From Prevotellaceae bacterium (GTDB taxonomy: Bacteria > Bacteroidota > Bacteroidia > Bacteroidales > Paludibacteraceae), in the NCBI GenBank assembly GCA_020636675.1, contig JACJXK010000001.1, positions 1 through 64,000 on the forward strand: 64,000 nt of DNA, written 5' to 3'. The stretch's first letter is position 1, and every line of letters begins with the position of its first letter. Both the position numbers and the translations under genes were made by a program. The notes under the pieces were generated by a model, which was not told the origin of the DNA, searched no databases, and saw only the letters and a list, made by a program, of their open reading frames with translations. Below are positions 44,212-53,663 of this stretch, in pieces.

Positions 44212-44930
44212 AAGTTGCAGTCATCACCGGCGGAACCAAAGGAATAGGCAAACAAATAGCCATTGATTTGTTGAACAGAAACTTTTTTGTTTACACAAAT
44301 TACGCAAATGATGATTTGTCTGCGAAAGAAGCAGAGAAAAACTTCAAATGCATCAGCAACAATTTTAGGATTATAAAGGCCGATCAAACAAGCAAAACGT
44401 CCTTTCAATCTTTTATCCAGCAAATAAAAGACAATGAGACGGAAATCAATTGCATTGTAGCAAATTCTGGCGCAACGATTAGGAAACCATCCATGCAAAT
44501 CACAGATGAAGAGTGGGAAAACGTCATGCAAATCACGGTAAATACCCATTTCTATCTAATCAGAGACCTACATTCACTCATTGCCAATGACTCTCGGATT
44601 ATTTTCATCGGATCCATGATGGGAATCCTACCTCATAGTACATCATTAGCTTATGGAGTCAGCAAAGCTGCGCTACATGCGTTGGCAAAAAACCTGGTGA
44701 AAGAGTTCGAAAACACAGGAACAACCGTAAATGCCATTGCACCAGGATTTGTGGAAACAGAATGGCAAAAAAGCAAGCCAAAAGAAATTAGGCAAAACAT
44801 ATACAAGAAAACCGCACTAGGAAGATTTGCTGACGTAAAAGAGGTATCTTCCGCAGTCATGTTCTGCATTGACAATTCCTTTGTAAACGGGAGTATCATC
44901 GAAACCAGTGGAGGTTACTGCTATAAATAG
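44208..44930 (+). CDS. SDR-family oxidoreductase
   Basis: A 240-residue short-chain dehydrogenase similar to 3-oxoacyl-ACP reductase. It has the NAD(P) motif VITGGTKGIGKQIA at residues 5-18, NSGATIR in place of the common NAG, the catalytic Ser in IIFIGSMMG, and the Tyr/Lys pair in AYGVSKAALHAL; the end ETSGGYCYK keeps the family's GG. Lying between a cytidylyltransferase and a TagF-like transferase, it may make a sugar or polyol for the glycan rather than act in fatty-acid synthesis; this is inference. Confidence 0.85.
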   Translation: MKVAVITGGTKGIGKQIAIDLLNRNFFVYTNYANDDLSAKEAEKNFKCISNNFRIIKADQTSKTSFQSFIQQIKDNETEINCIVANSGATIRKPSMQITDEEWENVMQITVNTHFYLIRDLHSLIANDSRIIFIGSMMGILPHSTSLAYGVSKAALHALAKNLVKEFENTGTTVNAIAPGFVETEWQKSKPKEIRQNIYKKTALGRFADVKEVSSAVMFCIDNSFVNGSIIETSGGYCYK

Positions 44931-44946
44931 AAAAAACTTCATAAAA

Positions 44947-46083
44947 ATGAGATCAATACTACGGATTTTAATATATTATATATCCAGATTTACACAGCCA
45001 AACAACTCACTACTGTTTCAGTCTTATCCGGATTATTCCGACAATCCATATGCGTTATACCTCTATTTACTAAAACGGAAAGAATTCAAGACATATAAGA
45101 TGGTATGGATTGTCAAAGACAACGAAGAGAGAATCATCAAAGAAATGAAAAAAGACAATCCGAATGTAATCATATCTCATTCATCCTTGAAAAACTGGTA
45201 TTATGTTCTTCATTCTCGTTTCATATTTTCATCTCACGCATCCTATCAATATCTGAAATTTCATCAGAAGACAAAGATGATCAATTTATGGCACGGCATG
45301 CCTTTAAAAAAAATCGGGTTCGACAGTACACACAACGGAAAAGAGGAAGAAGGGCCTGACACAACAACAATAGCATCTAATGAATTCTTTCAAAGATGCT
45401 TGTCTAGTGCATTCAGGATTTCTCCAGACAAGATAAAGATAGTAGGATTGCCTCGCAACGATATGCTTTTCGAAAAATCAAACATATTAGATTCTATTGT
45501 GGGCAAGCATTCTTATAACAGTATAGGAATATGGATGCCTACATTCAGGCAAACGCAATATGGGGATGCATTCGACACTCAACTCAAAGATGGAGACCTC
45601 GACTATTGGGACGAAGAAATTCTAACCAAATTAAACGAACATCTGTCTTGCACAAACAGTTTCCTCATTCTAAAATTACATCCTGCAGACATATTTCAAA
45701 AAAAGACATTTCTATCATATTCAAACATAGCCATATTAAAGAATAAAGACACTTCTCACCGTGACCTATATCCACTGCTGGGTACTATGGACTATCTCAT
45801 CAGTGATTATTCTTCTGTCTTAATTGATTTTGACATATTAGGAAAACCCATGGCATTCATAATAAACGACATTGAAGAATACACAAACAATAGAGGATTC
45901 TACTTTGATAATATAAAAGAAATACTTCCTGGAAAAATAATAACGCAGGAGAATGAATTAGAAGAATTCATTGATCATCACGATGATTTTATAATAAAAA
46001 CAGATGATAGATTCAACAAATATAAAGATTGTAAAAACAGAGAAAGGCTGACAGAAATTCTATTGCAGGAAACAAACAATTGA
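44947..46083 (+). CDS. CDP-glycerol glycerophosphotransferase family protein
   Basis: A TagB/TagF-like transferase that uses a CDP-polyol to build or prime a polyol-phosphate polymer. The start at ATG 44947 gives 378 residues. Seen are the conserved MINLWHGMPLKKIGFD, GLPRNDMLF, GIWMPTFRQ, LILKLHPAD, and YLISDYSSVLIDFDILGKP motifs, including the His and the DYSS phosphate-site residues. Enzymes of this family make teichoic acids in Gram-positives; in Gram-negatives they occur in capsule and O-antigen loci. Fits the cytidylyltransferase upstream. Confidence 0.88.
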   Translation: MRSILRILIYYISRFTQPNNSLLFQSYPDYSDNPYALYLYLLKRKEFKTYKMVWIVKDNEERIIKEMKKDNPNVIISHSSLKNWYYVLHSRFIFSSHASYQYLKFHQKTKMINLWHGMPLKKIGFDSTHNGKEEEGPDTTTIASNEFFQRCLSSAFRISPDKIKIVGLPRNDMLFEKSNILDSIVGKHSYNSIGIWMPTFRQTQYGDAFDTQLKDGDLDYWDEEILTKLNEHLSCTNSFLILKLHPADIFQKKTFLSYSNIAILKNKDTSHRDLYPLLGTMDYLISDYSSVLIDFDILGKPMAFIINDIEEYTNNRGFYFDNIKEILPGKIITQENELEEFIDHHDDFIIKTDDRFNKYKDCKNRERLTEILLQETNN

Positions 46084-46088
46084 TAATC

Positions 46089-47252
46089 ATGAACAACAAG
46101 TTATCTTTTTATACAATTATACAAGGCAACGAACCTATTATTTTATTAAAAGATCCAGGTATGATTCCTCAGATGATGAGTCACCTTGGATACAAATGTT
46201 TCTTTGTCTCCTATATAAAAGAAGAAAAAATAGAAAAAAAAATATCAAATCAAATTCATGGAATGGAGTTGATTCATTTAAACGACGATAGAAAAGGACG
46301 AGAATTATCACTAACAAGTTTAAACATATTACGCTTCATTTGGAAAAACGCAAAAAAAATAGATGTATTAAACTTATATTTTCTCAAACACTCCATTTTA
46401 TATGCTTGTCTATTCAAAATATTGAATCCGAAAGGCATTCTCTATCTAAAGTTAGATTTGAATGCGTATATAATGGAAAGTATGGAGTCACAGAAGATAG
46501 AACACATACGAAGATTTGCTTTTAAATCCTATTTAAAAAACATACCAGACATTGTCTCCATAGAATCACAAACAGGATTCGACTATGTCAAAAACAGATA
46601 TGGAATAAACACGCCAAAACTCATTAAAATACCAAATGGAATAGACGATTTACTAATAAAAAACTCAGGACTTTCGATTAACAAATTCCAAGAACGGGAC
46701 AACGTCATCCTGACAGTAGGAAGAATAGGATCAAAAGAAAAAAACAACGAAATGCTTTTAGACGCCATCATAAAGATAAAAGAGCTAAAAGATTGGACTG
46801 TAATGTTTGTAGGGCCAGTGACCCCCTCTTTTTCGGAAAAAGTAAAAGAGGTAAAAAAGCAACATCCTGAACTATCCGATAAAATAATATTAAAAGGTGC
46901 TATTTATGACAGAATCGAACTTTTTAGGATTTATAACAAATCTAAGGTATTTTGTATGACATCTGATTATGAATCTTTTGGTCTCGTCTATGTAGAAGCC
47001 CTATATTTCGGGAATTACATATTATCCACGAAAGTCCCTGCTCTAATCGATTTCACAAGAAAAGATGAAGAAATTGGGAAATGCATAACAGACTCGACTT
47101 GTCTATCAAAAGAACTATCATCCATCATTAACGAAGAGAATAAAATAGACAATTCTTTCAACAAGCGAGTAAATCATGCACTAGACTTCTCCTGGTCTAA
47201 TCTATGTAAACAACTAGATATAGCAATTCAATCAAGATTAAATAAAAAATAG
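46089..47252 (+). CDS. Glycosyltransferase, GT4 type
   Basis: A 387-residue GT-B glycosyltransferase. The C-terminal GT1 domain has NVILTVGRIGSKEKNNEML, WTVMFVGPV, IILKGAIYDRIELFRIYNKSK and the nucleotide-sugar site SDYESFGLVYVEALYFGN (EX7E motif). A TTG at 46080 overlapping the previous stop is possible, but the ATG at 46089 is more natural. Retaining transfer from an activated sugar is expected; donor and acceptor unknown. Strongly AT-rich codon use. Confidence 0.85.
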   Translation: MNNKLSFYTIIQGNEPIILLKDPGMIPQMMSHLGYKCFFVSYIKEEKIEKKISNQIHGMELIHLNDDRKGRELSLTSLNILRFIWKNAKKIDVLNLYFLKHSILYACLFKILNPKGILYLKLDLNAYIMESMESQKIEHIRRFAFKSYLKNIPDIVSIESQTGFDYVKNRYGINTPKLIKIPNGIDDLLIKNSGLSINKFQERDNVILTVGRIGSKEKNNEMLLDAIIKIKELKDWTVMFVGPVTPSFSEKVKEVKKQHPELSDKIILKGAIYDRIELFRIYNKSKVFCMTSDYESFGLVYVEALYFGNYILSTKVPALIDFTRKDEEIGKCITDSTCLSKELSSIINEENKIDNSFNKRVNHALDFSWSNLCKQLDIAIQSRLNKK

Positions 47253-47254
47253 AA

Positions 47255-48268
47255 ATGTCAAAAGTTCTGGTTATCGGTCCTAAATTCTACAACTTCAATG
47301 CCGCAGTAGAATCTGCATTTTTAAAATGCGGATGCCAGGTAGATTTGGAGCAATACGACAATCCCATCCACCCCTACAACATATGGATGAAATGCAAATA
47401 CAAACTCAGCAGTGGCAAGGAAAAAATGAAGTCCGAATCTCGAGCCAAATATCGCATTTATATTGAACGACGTTTTGATGAGATAAAACCAGATTTAGTG
47501 TTCTTACTCAACGGAGATATACTACTATCAGAAACTCTAGATTTCTTTCGAAAATCAGCAAAAGTTGCTCTTTGGCTTTTCGACAGCATTTCTAGATATC
47601 CTATTGTCACAAACCATATAGACCACGTAGATTATTTGTTTTGCTACGAGCAGAAGGATATAGAATGGTATAAAAGAAATGGGAAAAAAGCTTATTTTTT
47701 AGCTCAAGGATGTGATTCTTCAATCTATAAACCTTTGCGAAACATAAGAAAAGACATTGATATTCTTTTTGTAGGTGAATTATATTCATCAAAAAAAAGG
47801 CAGAAATACATAAGCAAGGTAATAGAATCCTTTCCAAACAAGAAGATAAAAATATTCGGAATATATAAACCATGGTACAAAAATCCAATTAAATGGATTT
47901 TCAGAGAACATCGAAAGATATACATTAACCATAACATAGATAGCCAATCGGTCAACAATTACTACAACAGAGCAACTGTTGTAATAAACATACACCATGA
48001 GCAACAGGAAAACGGAGCGAATCCAAAAGTTTTTGAAATTTGTGGATCTGGAGCCTATCAGGTCTGCGATACCAATCCATATATCGAATCATTATTCAGA
48101 AACAACGAAATAGGTCTTTACCATAACGAAACAGAAATGATTAAGAAGATAGAGGATGCCCTTCTTTCTGAAAAAAAAGAAGAAGCAGAAAAAGCTTACA
48201 ATATTGTCATTAAAGACCATACATTTAACAAACGCATAGAATCAGTTTTAAGAACTATTCAGTTATAG
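47255..48268 (+). CDS. CgeB-like glycosyltransferase
   Basis: A 337-residue protein resembling the CgeB/YkvP group of GT-B glycosyltransferases. The N-terminus KVLVIGPKFYNFN starts the first Rossmann domain; DIDILFVGELYSSKKRQKYI begins the second; the C-terminal ENGANPKVFEICGSGAYQVCD with YNRATVVINIHH is typical of this group. It begins two bases after the preceding stop and so is tightly coupled. Donor and acceptor unknown. Confidence 0.78.
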   Translation: MSKVLVIGPKFYNFNAAVESAFLKCGCQVDLEQYDNPIHPYNIWMKCKYKLSSGKEKMKSESRAKYRIYIERRFDEIKPDLVFLLNGDILLSETLDFFRKSAKVALWLFDSISRYPIVTNHIDHVDYLFCYEQKDIEWYKRNGKKAYFLAQGCDSSIYKPLRNIRKDIDILFVGELYSSKKRQKYISKVIESFPNKKIKIFGIYKPWYKNPIKWIFREHRKIYINHNIDSQSVNNYYNRATVVINIHHEQQENGANPKVFEICGSGAYQVCDTNPYIESLFRNNEIGLYHNETEMIKKIEDALLSEKKEEAEKAYNIVIKDHTFNKRIESVLRTIQL

Positions 48269-48301
48269 ATTCTAATAGAAACAATATAAAATGAAGACAA
48301 A

Positions 48302-49390
48302 ATGAAATTACTATTTATCCGATACAAAAAGTCAAAAAACATTTTAGAAGGAGGGGAACAAGGTAGTCAAAAAAACTACAATGTTTTATCCAAAATAATA
48401 GGAGAAGACAACATAGACACCTATTACATTCACGACGAAAACAAAAAGAAGACAGTCAATGATTATCTTCACGGATTCTTTTATTTCTTCAAAAGTTATT
48501 ATTTCGGGCTAACTCCCAATAGAGTCAAAGATATTATAGACTCCGCTTCTATCTATGATTATGTATTTATAGACAGAAGCGTGTTTGGTATCATTGCCAA
48601 AGAACTGAAAAAAGCGAAATACCAAGGACAGGTCATCTGCTTCTTTCATAATGTAGAAAAACTTTATTTTGCAGCAAAGATTCCTTGGTATATGCCATGG
48701 AGACAACTCATACTGAACTGTGTAGACAAAAACGACAAACTTTGCTGTCAATATGGAGACAAAATCATCGCATTAAATGCGAGAGACAATGAAGAACTGA
48801 AAAGCAGATATCACAGAGGTGCAGACGTTTTAATTCCTGTAGCTTTTAATGACAAATACAAAGCGGGGCAACACAACGAGATTCTCAACACAAGCAAAAA
48901 ACCAAAATGTCTATTTTTGGGGGCTTTTTTCCGTCCTAACAACGAAGGAATAGAATGGTTCATTAAGAACGTTTACCCATATGTAGACATTCAACTGCAG
49001 ATAGTAGGGAAAGGCATGGCAAAACTAAAAGAAAAGGACTTCATACTTCCAGAAATAGAAGTCATTGAAAATGTTCCAGACCTAACGCCTTACTTTGAAA
49101 ACGCAGACGTCATGATATTACCTATATTCAAAGGGAGCGGAATGAAGGTAAAAACATGTGAATCATTAATGTACGGAAAAAACATACTTGCAACAGACGA
49201 GGCATTGGTTGGATACGAAGTAGATGACGACAAAATAGGAGGAAGATGCAACAATGACATCGAATTCATTGACAAAATCAACGACTTCATTAAGAATCCA
49301 AGGCCTAAATTTAATATGTATTCAAGAAATCTTTATTTAGAGAAATATTCCGAACAAGCCGTAGAAAAACTATTCCGTTCCGTTCTATAA
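48302..49390 (+). CDS. Glycosyltransferase, GT4 type
   Basis: A 362-residue GT-B enzyme, last of the operon. The N-domain has EGGEQGSQKNYNVL; the C-domain has CLFLGAFFRPNNEGIEWFIK, IQLQIVGKGM, ENVPDLTPYFENADVMILPI and the site FKGSGMKVKTCESLMYGKN, typical of glycosyltransferases whose members often act on short saccharide chains. It lies 33 bases after the CgeB-like gene. Specificity cannot be told. The gene ends 4 bases before the shared terminator region. Confidence 0.83.
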   Translation: MKLLFIRYKKSKNILEGGEQGSQKNYNVLSKIIGEDNIDTYYIHDENKKKTVNDYLHGFFYFFKSYYFGLTPNRVKDIIDSASIYDYVFIDRSVFGIIAKELKKAKYQGQVICFFHNVEKLYFAAKIPWYMPWRQLILNCVDKNDKLCCQYGDKIIALNARDNEELKSRYHRGADVLIPVAFNDKYKAGQHNEILNTSKKPKCLFLGAFFRPNNEGIEWFIKNVYPYVDIQLQIVGKGMAKLKEKDFILPEIEVIENVPDLTPYFENADVMILPIFKGSGMKVKTCESLMYGKNILATDEALVGYEVDDDKIGGRCNNDIEFIDKINDFIKNPRPKFNMYSRNLYLEKYSEQAVEKLFRSVL

Positions 49391-49393
49391 CAC

Positions 49394-49427
49394 AAAAAAG
49401 GGATGGAATTTTCAATAATTCCATCCC
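49394..49427 (-). terminator. Terminator of the YfhO-type gene
   Basis: GGGATGGAATT (49400-49410), 6-base loop, AATTCCATCCC (49417-49427); on the minus strand it is followed by TTTTTT. It may also stop transcripts from the plus-strand operon, though without a T-run on that side. Confidence 0.85.
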
Positions 49428-49440
49428 TCAAAAATGCTAT

Positions 49441-51930
49441 CTATATTTTATTATATTTCGTTTTCCTTACTTTCATATATAACCAAATAGCAAGGAATGA
49501 GATAAAGAATAAAAAAGAAAGCACATTACTTAATGTCAATAGTTTCCAATAGGTATCTGGTTCAAACCTAAATTCTATATCATGCTGTCCTGCTGGAATT
49601 TTCAATCCTCTCAAAATCCAATTTGTACGAAAATGATCGACTTGTTTTCCATCTATAAATGATTTCCAACCTGGCTGGTAATAAATCTCAGAGAAAACCG
49701 CAACCGCATCAGTTTTCGATTTTGATTTATAGGATACCCTATCAGGCTTATATTCCTCCATCACAATAGCAGATGTAGAATCAACATGGACATCTCCTTC
49801 TTTGACAAGAGAAGAGAAACGGACATCAACAACCGCAGATTCCTTCGGGTTTATAGAACTCAAAGCCAACATCTCAGCATCCGGAGATTCTACATATTTT
49901 ACATTTTTCACAAACCACGCATTTCCATTCGCATTTCTATTTAAAATAGGAGGGATATCATTGCTTATGATAAAATAACGCATGTTTAACATATCAAGTA
50001 CGGGGGTCGGCACACCATTGAATAACTCTGTTGCTTCTTCCATCGTTCTAGCAGACCCTACCTTTGCCATTACAGATTTAAGTTCAGGATCAATATGCAA
50101 ATCTATCAAATCTTGATATCTTCTTAACTTAGCTGCATTATATCCTCCTATTGACTTATGAAAATAAGGGATATTGGTATCATTAAACGGATTATTTATT
50201 GACAAGACACGATAAGAAGGATCCTTATCTTCTAAAATAAATTTATCAGCCACAGTAGCAACATACTCTTGTTTTTTATGATTGACCCTCACAAAATCAG
50301 AATCATTTAAGTAACGTTTGTCTACACTCCATAAATCACATAAAGACAAAATGGAAATAATAACCATTGCATATTTCACATACTTTTCCTGCTTAGACAT
50401 TGTACTGAACAACAAAAGAAGGAACGTTACTAATATAAAAAAGAACGACCGCCAAGCATCTGCGGATAGCAAATCTTCTCTATCTTGAATCAGCGCAGAC
50501 ATATACCAATCTGGCAACTGATAAGTCGCATCAGAAGGGCTCGAAAAAGAAAGACACAGAGAAGGAAATAACGCAAAGAGCAAACAGAGTCCACCAGTAA
50601 TTCCACCGGATATAAATAATGATCTTTTTATCTTTGCCAAATCCAATTCCTTTTTATATAAAGCAGACAATCCCATACAAGCCAACAATACGAATGTCAA
50701 CTGAGGAATAACCAAAGCCATCGAAGGTGTTCTGAATTTGTTATAAAATGGTAAATTATGGAATAAGAAATCATTGAAAGCTGCAAAATTCCTACCCCAG
50801 CTCATCATCAGCAGTACAACAGAAACCCCAACTATCCACCATTTATATTTATTATCTACAACAAGCAACGAAAACACGAACAAGAAACATATTATTGCGC
50901 CAAAATAAACAGGACCGGACGTGAACGGTTGATCCCCCCAATAGGTATATGTCTGCAATTTCTCGGGAACTTGATAACCATTATCTTTAAACGCTTGCGC
51001 CAAATGGGAATCTTTAGACAAAACGCCACCAGATGCACCACCGTAAAAATTAGGAATCAAAAGAGTTAGAGTCTCTGACTTGCCATAACTCCAAGTAAAA
51101 GCATAGTCTCGATCTAAGCCTGATGATTTGTCCGATTTTCCATCCACTGCCACTGTCAATTCAGACTTTCCACGAACACTCGACTTACCCATCTCATAAT
51201 TAGTGTACAATGATGATAAATTAGACAGAACCGCGAAAACAACTCCAAAAACAAAAACTCCAGACACTTTCAACAAATCTGAATATTTTTTCTCCTTTAA
51301 TGAATAGAATAGATATGCCAAATATAGAAAGAAACACAAAATACCCAGATAATAACTAATTTGTATATGATTATGTCTGATATTATATACCAATGCTCCC
51401 GTAAAGACAACAGTTCCTAACAACCATTTCTTTTTCATTGTCAATATCATACCAGCCAAGACCAAAGGCATATAAGCCATCACCCAAGCCTTTGTTGCAT
51501 GACCTGCTTCTATAATAATTAAAGAATAGGAGGAAAAAGAAAAGGCAACTGCACCTAAAATAGACACAAAAACAGGACATCCTATCGATACTAAAAAAAT
51601 ATACATACAAAGCATCGATAGTAGAACAATACCTGCATCATCAGCACCCAACACCTTTATCGGCTTTTCCAACCAAAACATGGCATTTACATTATTATTA
51701 GGAATACCTATGGTATAACCAGGCATTCCTGAAAACATAGAACCGTTCCAAGCAGACACCTCACCTGTTTTGTCCTTATATTCTATCGTTTCATGCACCA
51801 TTCCTCTCCACTTCTCCAAATCTCCTTGTTGCAACTCCTTACCTTCTAATTTGGGCAAGAAATAAACTATTGTCAACAAAAGGAACAACAAAATACTACC
51901 TGCATGTACTAACCATTTTTTCTTATTCAT
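49441..51930 (-). CDS. YfhO-family membrane protein
   Basis: An 829-residue membrane protein with an N-terminal anchor (SILLFLLLTIVYFLPKL), about twelve further membrane segments up to residue 520, a beta-rich periplasmic region, and a last segment (LSNVLSFLFFISFLAIWLY) near the C-terminus. Seen are SGMPGYTIGIP, AFNDFLFHNLPFYNKFRTPSM and the terminal EIYYQPGWKSFIDGK followed by LRGLKIPAGQHDIEF, which mark YfhO. Bacterial YfhO proteins are GT-C-like and implicated in glycosylating wall polymers or lipoteichoic acid. Next to the polysaccharide operon and convergent with it, it could modify that glycan. Confidence 0.85.
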   Translation of the reverse strand: MNKKKWLVHAGSILLFLLLTIVYFLPKLEGKELQQGDLEKWRGMVHETIEYKDKTGEVSAWNGSMFSGMPGYTIGIPNNNVNAMFWLEKPIKVLGADDAGIVLLSMLCMYIFLVSIGCPVFVSILGAVAFSFSSYSLIIIEAGHATKAWVMAYMPLVLAGMILTMKKKWLLGTVVFTGALVYNIRHNHIQISYYLGILCFFLYLAYLFYSLKEKKYSDLLKVSGVFVFGVVFAVLSNLSSLYTNYEMGKSSVRGKSELTVAVDGKSDKSSGLDRDYAFTWSYGKSETLTLLIPNFYGGASGGVLSKDSHLAQAFKDNGYQVPEKLQTYTYWGDQPFTSGPVYFGAIICFLFVFSLLVVDNKYKWWIVGVSVVLLMMSWGRNFAAFNDFLFHNLPFYNKFRTPSMALVIPQLTFVLLACMGLSALYKKELDLAKIKRSLFISGGITGGLCLLFALFPSLCLSFSSPSDATYQLPDWYMSALIQDREDLLSADAWRSFFFILVTFLLLLFSTMSKQEKYVKYAMVIISILSLCDLWSVDKRYLNDSDFVRVNHKKQEYVATVADKFILEDKDPSYRVLSINNPFNDTNIPYFHKSIGGYNAAKLRRYQDLIDLHIDPELKSVMAKVGSARTMEEATELFNGVPTPVLDMLNMRYFIISNDIPPILNRNANGNAWFVKNVKYVESPDAEMLALSSINPKESAVVDVRFSSLVKEGDVHVDSTSAIVMEEYKPDRVSYKSKSKTDAVAVFSEIYYQPGWKSFIDGKQVDHFRTNWILRGLKIPAGQHDIEFRFEPDTYWKLLTLSNVLSFLFFISFLAIWLYMKVRKTKYNKI

Positions 51931-52148
51931 AATTTCAGATATTTATTACATCAAAAAAACGCATTTTTTCTTTGAAATTCGGATGCCATCTTAATCCTCT
52001 TTTTTAGGAAAGAAATGCATCTTCAAAAATCGCACAAAAATAAAGAATTTATTTCAATCAATTCAGATAATAGACAAACATTTGACGGATTGTACGATAT
52101 TGCCGTTTCCGCTCCTAATCTGTTGCTGCTTTCCGTATCTATTCCGAC

Positions 52149-52180
52149 AAAAAAGGGAGAACGAATATTTTCGTCCTCCC
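52149..52180 (-). terminator. Terminator of the ferredoxin:NADP oxidoreductase pair
   Basis: On the minus strand GGGAGGACGA, 6-base loop, TCGTTCTCCC with one mismatch, then TTTTTT. About 25 bases after the stop at 52205. Confidence 0.8.
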
Positions 52181-52204
52181 TAAATATCCAAGTATATGAA
52201 ATCT

Positions 52205-53653
52205 TTATTTCTTCAGATACAGATCCATAGCTGCCGCCGCAGAACGTCCATCGCCCATGGCTAGGATTACAGTGGCACCTCCTCTTACGATGTCACCTCC
52301 GGCAAAAAGCATCGGGATAGAAGACTGCATACCTTCATTAACCACGATGGTTCCCTTTGGAGTCACTTCCAATCCCTCTACCGAATTAGGTATCAACGGA
52401 TTAGGAGAAACGCCTACGCTCACGATAACCTCATCCACATCTATCTCTTCTATTGCACCCGGTATCTCTATCGGCGAACGACGTCCGGACGCATCAGGTT
52501 CTCCCAATTCCATCTTCTGAAGGCGCATCTTCGTGACACGGCCTTTCTCATCTCCAATGTATTCGATAGGATTATGCAATGTCAAGAACTCGACACCCTC
52601 CTCCTTCGCATGCTTCACCTCTTCCAGACGGGCAGGCATCTCCTCTTCCGAACGACGGTACACAATCATGGCACGATCAGCACCAAGACGCAATGCCGTA
52701 CGGACAGAGTCCATCGCCGTATTTCCGCCTCCGATGACAGCCACATTATGCCCCTTATATATAGGTGTGTCGCTCTCAGGATTGGACGCATCCATCAGAT
52801 TAACACGAGTCAGATACTCATTGGAAGACATGATTCCGATCAAGTTCTCTCCAGAAATATTCATGAAACGAGGAAGTCCGGCCCCACTAGCCACAAAGAC
52901 ACCCTTGAATCCCTCGTTTTCAAGATCCTTCACGGAGATGGTCTTTCCCACGATACAATCCTTCATGAAAAGAACACCCATCTTGCTCAAATTGTCGATT
53001 TCCACATCCACCACCCGATTAGGCAGACGGAATTCGGGAATACCGTATTTCAGCACACCGCCAATCTCATGCAACGCCTCGAAGACAGTCACCGAATATC
53101 CTTTTTTAGCCATATCTCCAGCAAAAGACAATCCGGCAGGACCTGATCCTACGACAGCTATCTTCATGCCATTCTTCTCCTTTATCTCAGGCACGGAAAC
53201 ATGTCCGCTATCACGCTCATAATCGGCTGCGAAACGCTCCAGATAACCTATTGCGACAGCCTCCTTCTTCAATTTCTGTTTATAAAAACACTGGGACTCG
53301 CACTGCTTCTCCTGTGGACAAACTCGACCACAAACAGCAGGCAGCGCACTCGTCTCTTTCAAGACCTTTGCCGCCTCCAAAATTTCACCTCTCTCTATGT
53401 TCTTGATGAATCCGGGAATATTGATACTTACCGGACAGCCCTGCATACAAGTCGGATTAGGGCAATCCAAACAACGTTTGGCCTCAACCAAAGCTTGCTC
53501 TTTTGTCAAACCCTGATTCACTTCCTCCCTGACACGGGCACGATAACCCGCATTCAGCTCATTCATCTGAACTCTAGGAATCGAGGTTCTTTCCTTATTT
53601 GACATTGTCTTGCGCAAATCTTCGCGCCAAGCTACGTTTCTATCTGCTGCCAT
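52205..53653 (-). CDS. NADPH-side subunit of ferredoxin:NADP oxidoreductase (GltD/NfnB-like)
   Basis: A 482-residue flavoprotein similar to the glutamate synthase small subunit and to NfnB/SudA. The start at ATG 53653 (MAADRNVAWREDL) lies ten bases after the partner gene. Four-Cys sets for two [4Fe-4S] clusters are present (RCLDCPNPTCMQGCP and CGRVCPQEKQCESQC), then FAD site VVGSGPAGLSFAGDMAKKGY and NAD(P) site VAVIGGGNTAMDSVRTALRLG. Because no glutamate synthase large subunit is next to it and a SudB-like gene is, electron transfer between NADH, NADPH and ferredoxin is the best guess. Confidence 0.88.
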   Translation of the reverse strand: MAADRNVAWREDLRKTMSNKERTSIPRVQMNELNAGYRARVREEVNQGLTKEQALVEAKRCLDCPNPTCMQGCPVSINIPGFIKNIERGEILEAAKVLKETSALPAVCGRVCPQEKQCESQCFYKQKLKKEAVAIGYLERFAADYERDSGHVSVPEIKEKNGMKIAVVGSGPAGLSFAGDMAKKGYSVTVFEALHEIGGVLKYGIPEFRLPNRVVDVEIDNLSKMGVLFMKDCIVGKTISVKDLENEGFKGVFVASGAGLPRFMNISGENLIGIMSSNEYLTRVNLMDASNPESDTPIYKGHNVAVIGGGNTAMDSVRTALRLGADRAMIVYRRSEEEMPARLEEVKHAKEEGVEFLTLHNPIEYIGDEKGRVTKMRLQKMELGEPDASGRRSPIEIPGAIEEIDVDEVIVSVGVSPNPLIPNSVEGLEVTPKGTIVVNEGMQSSIPMLFAGGDIVRGGATVILAMGDGRSAAAAMDLYLKK

Positions 53654-53663
53654 AATCTTAATT

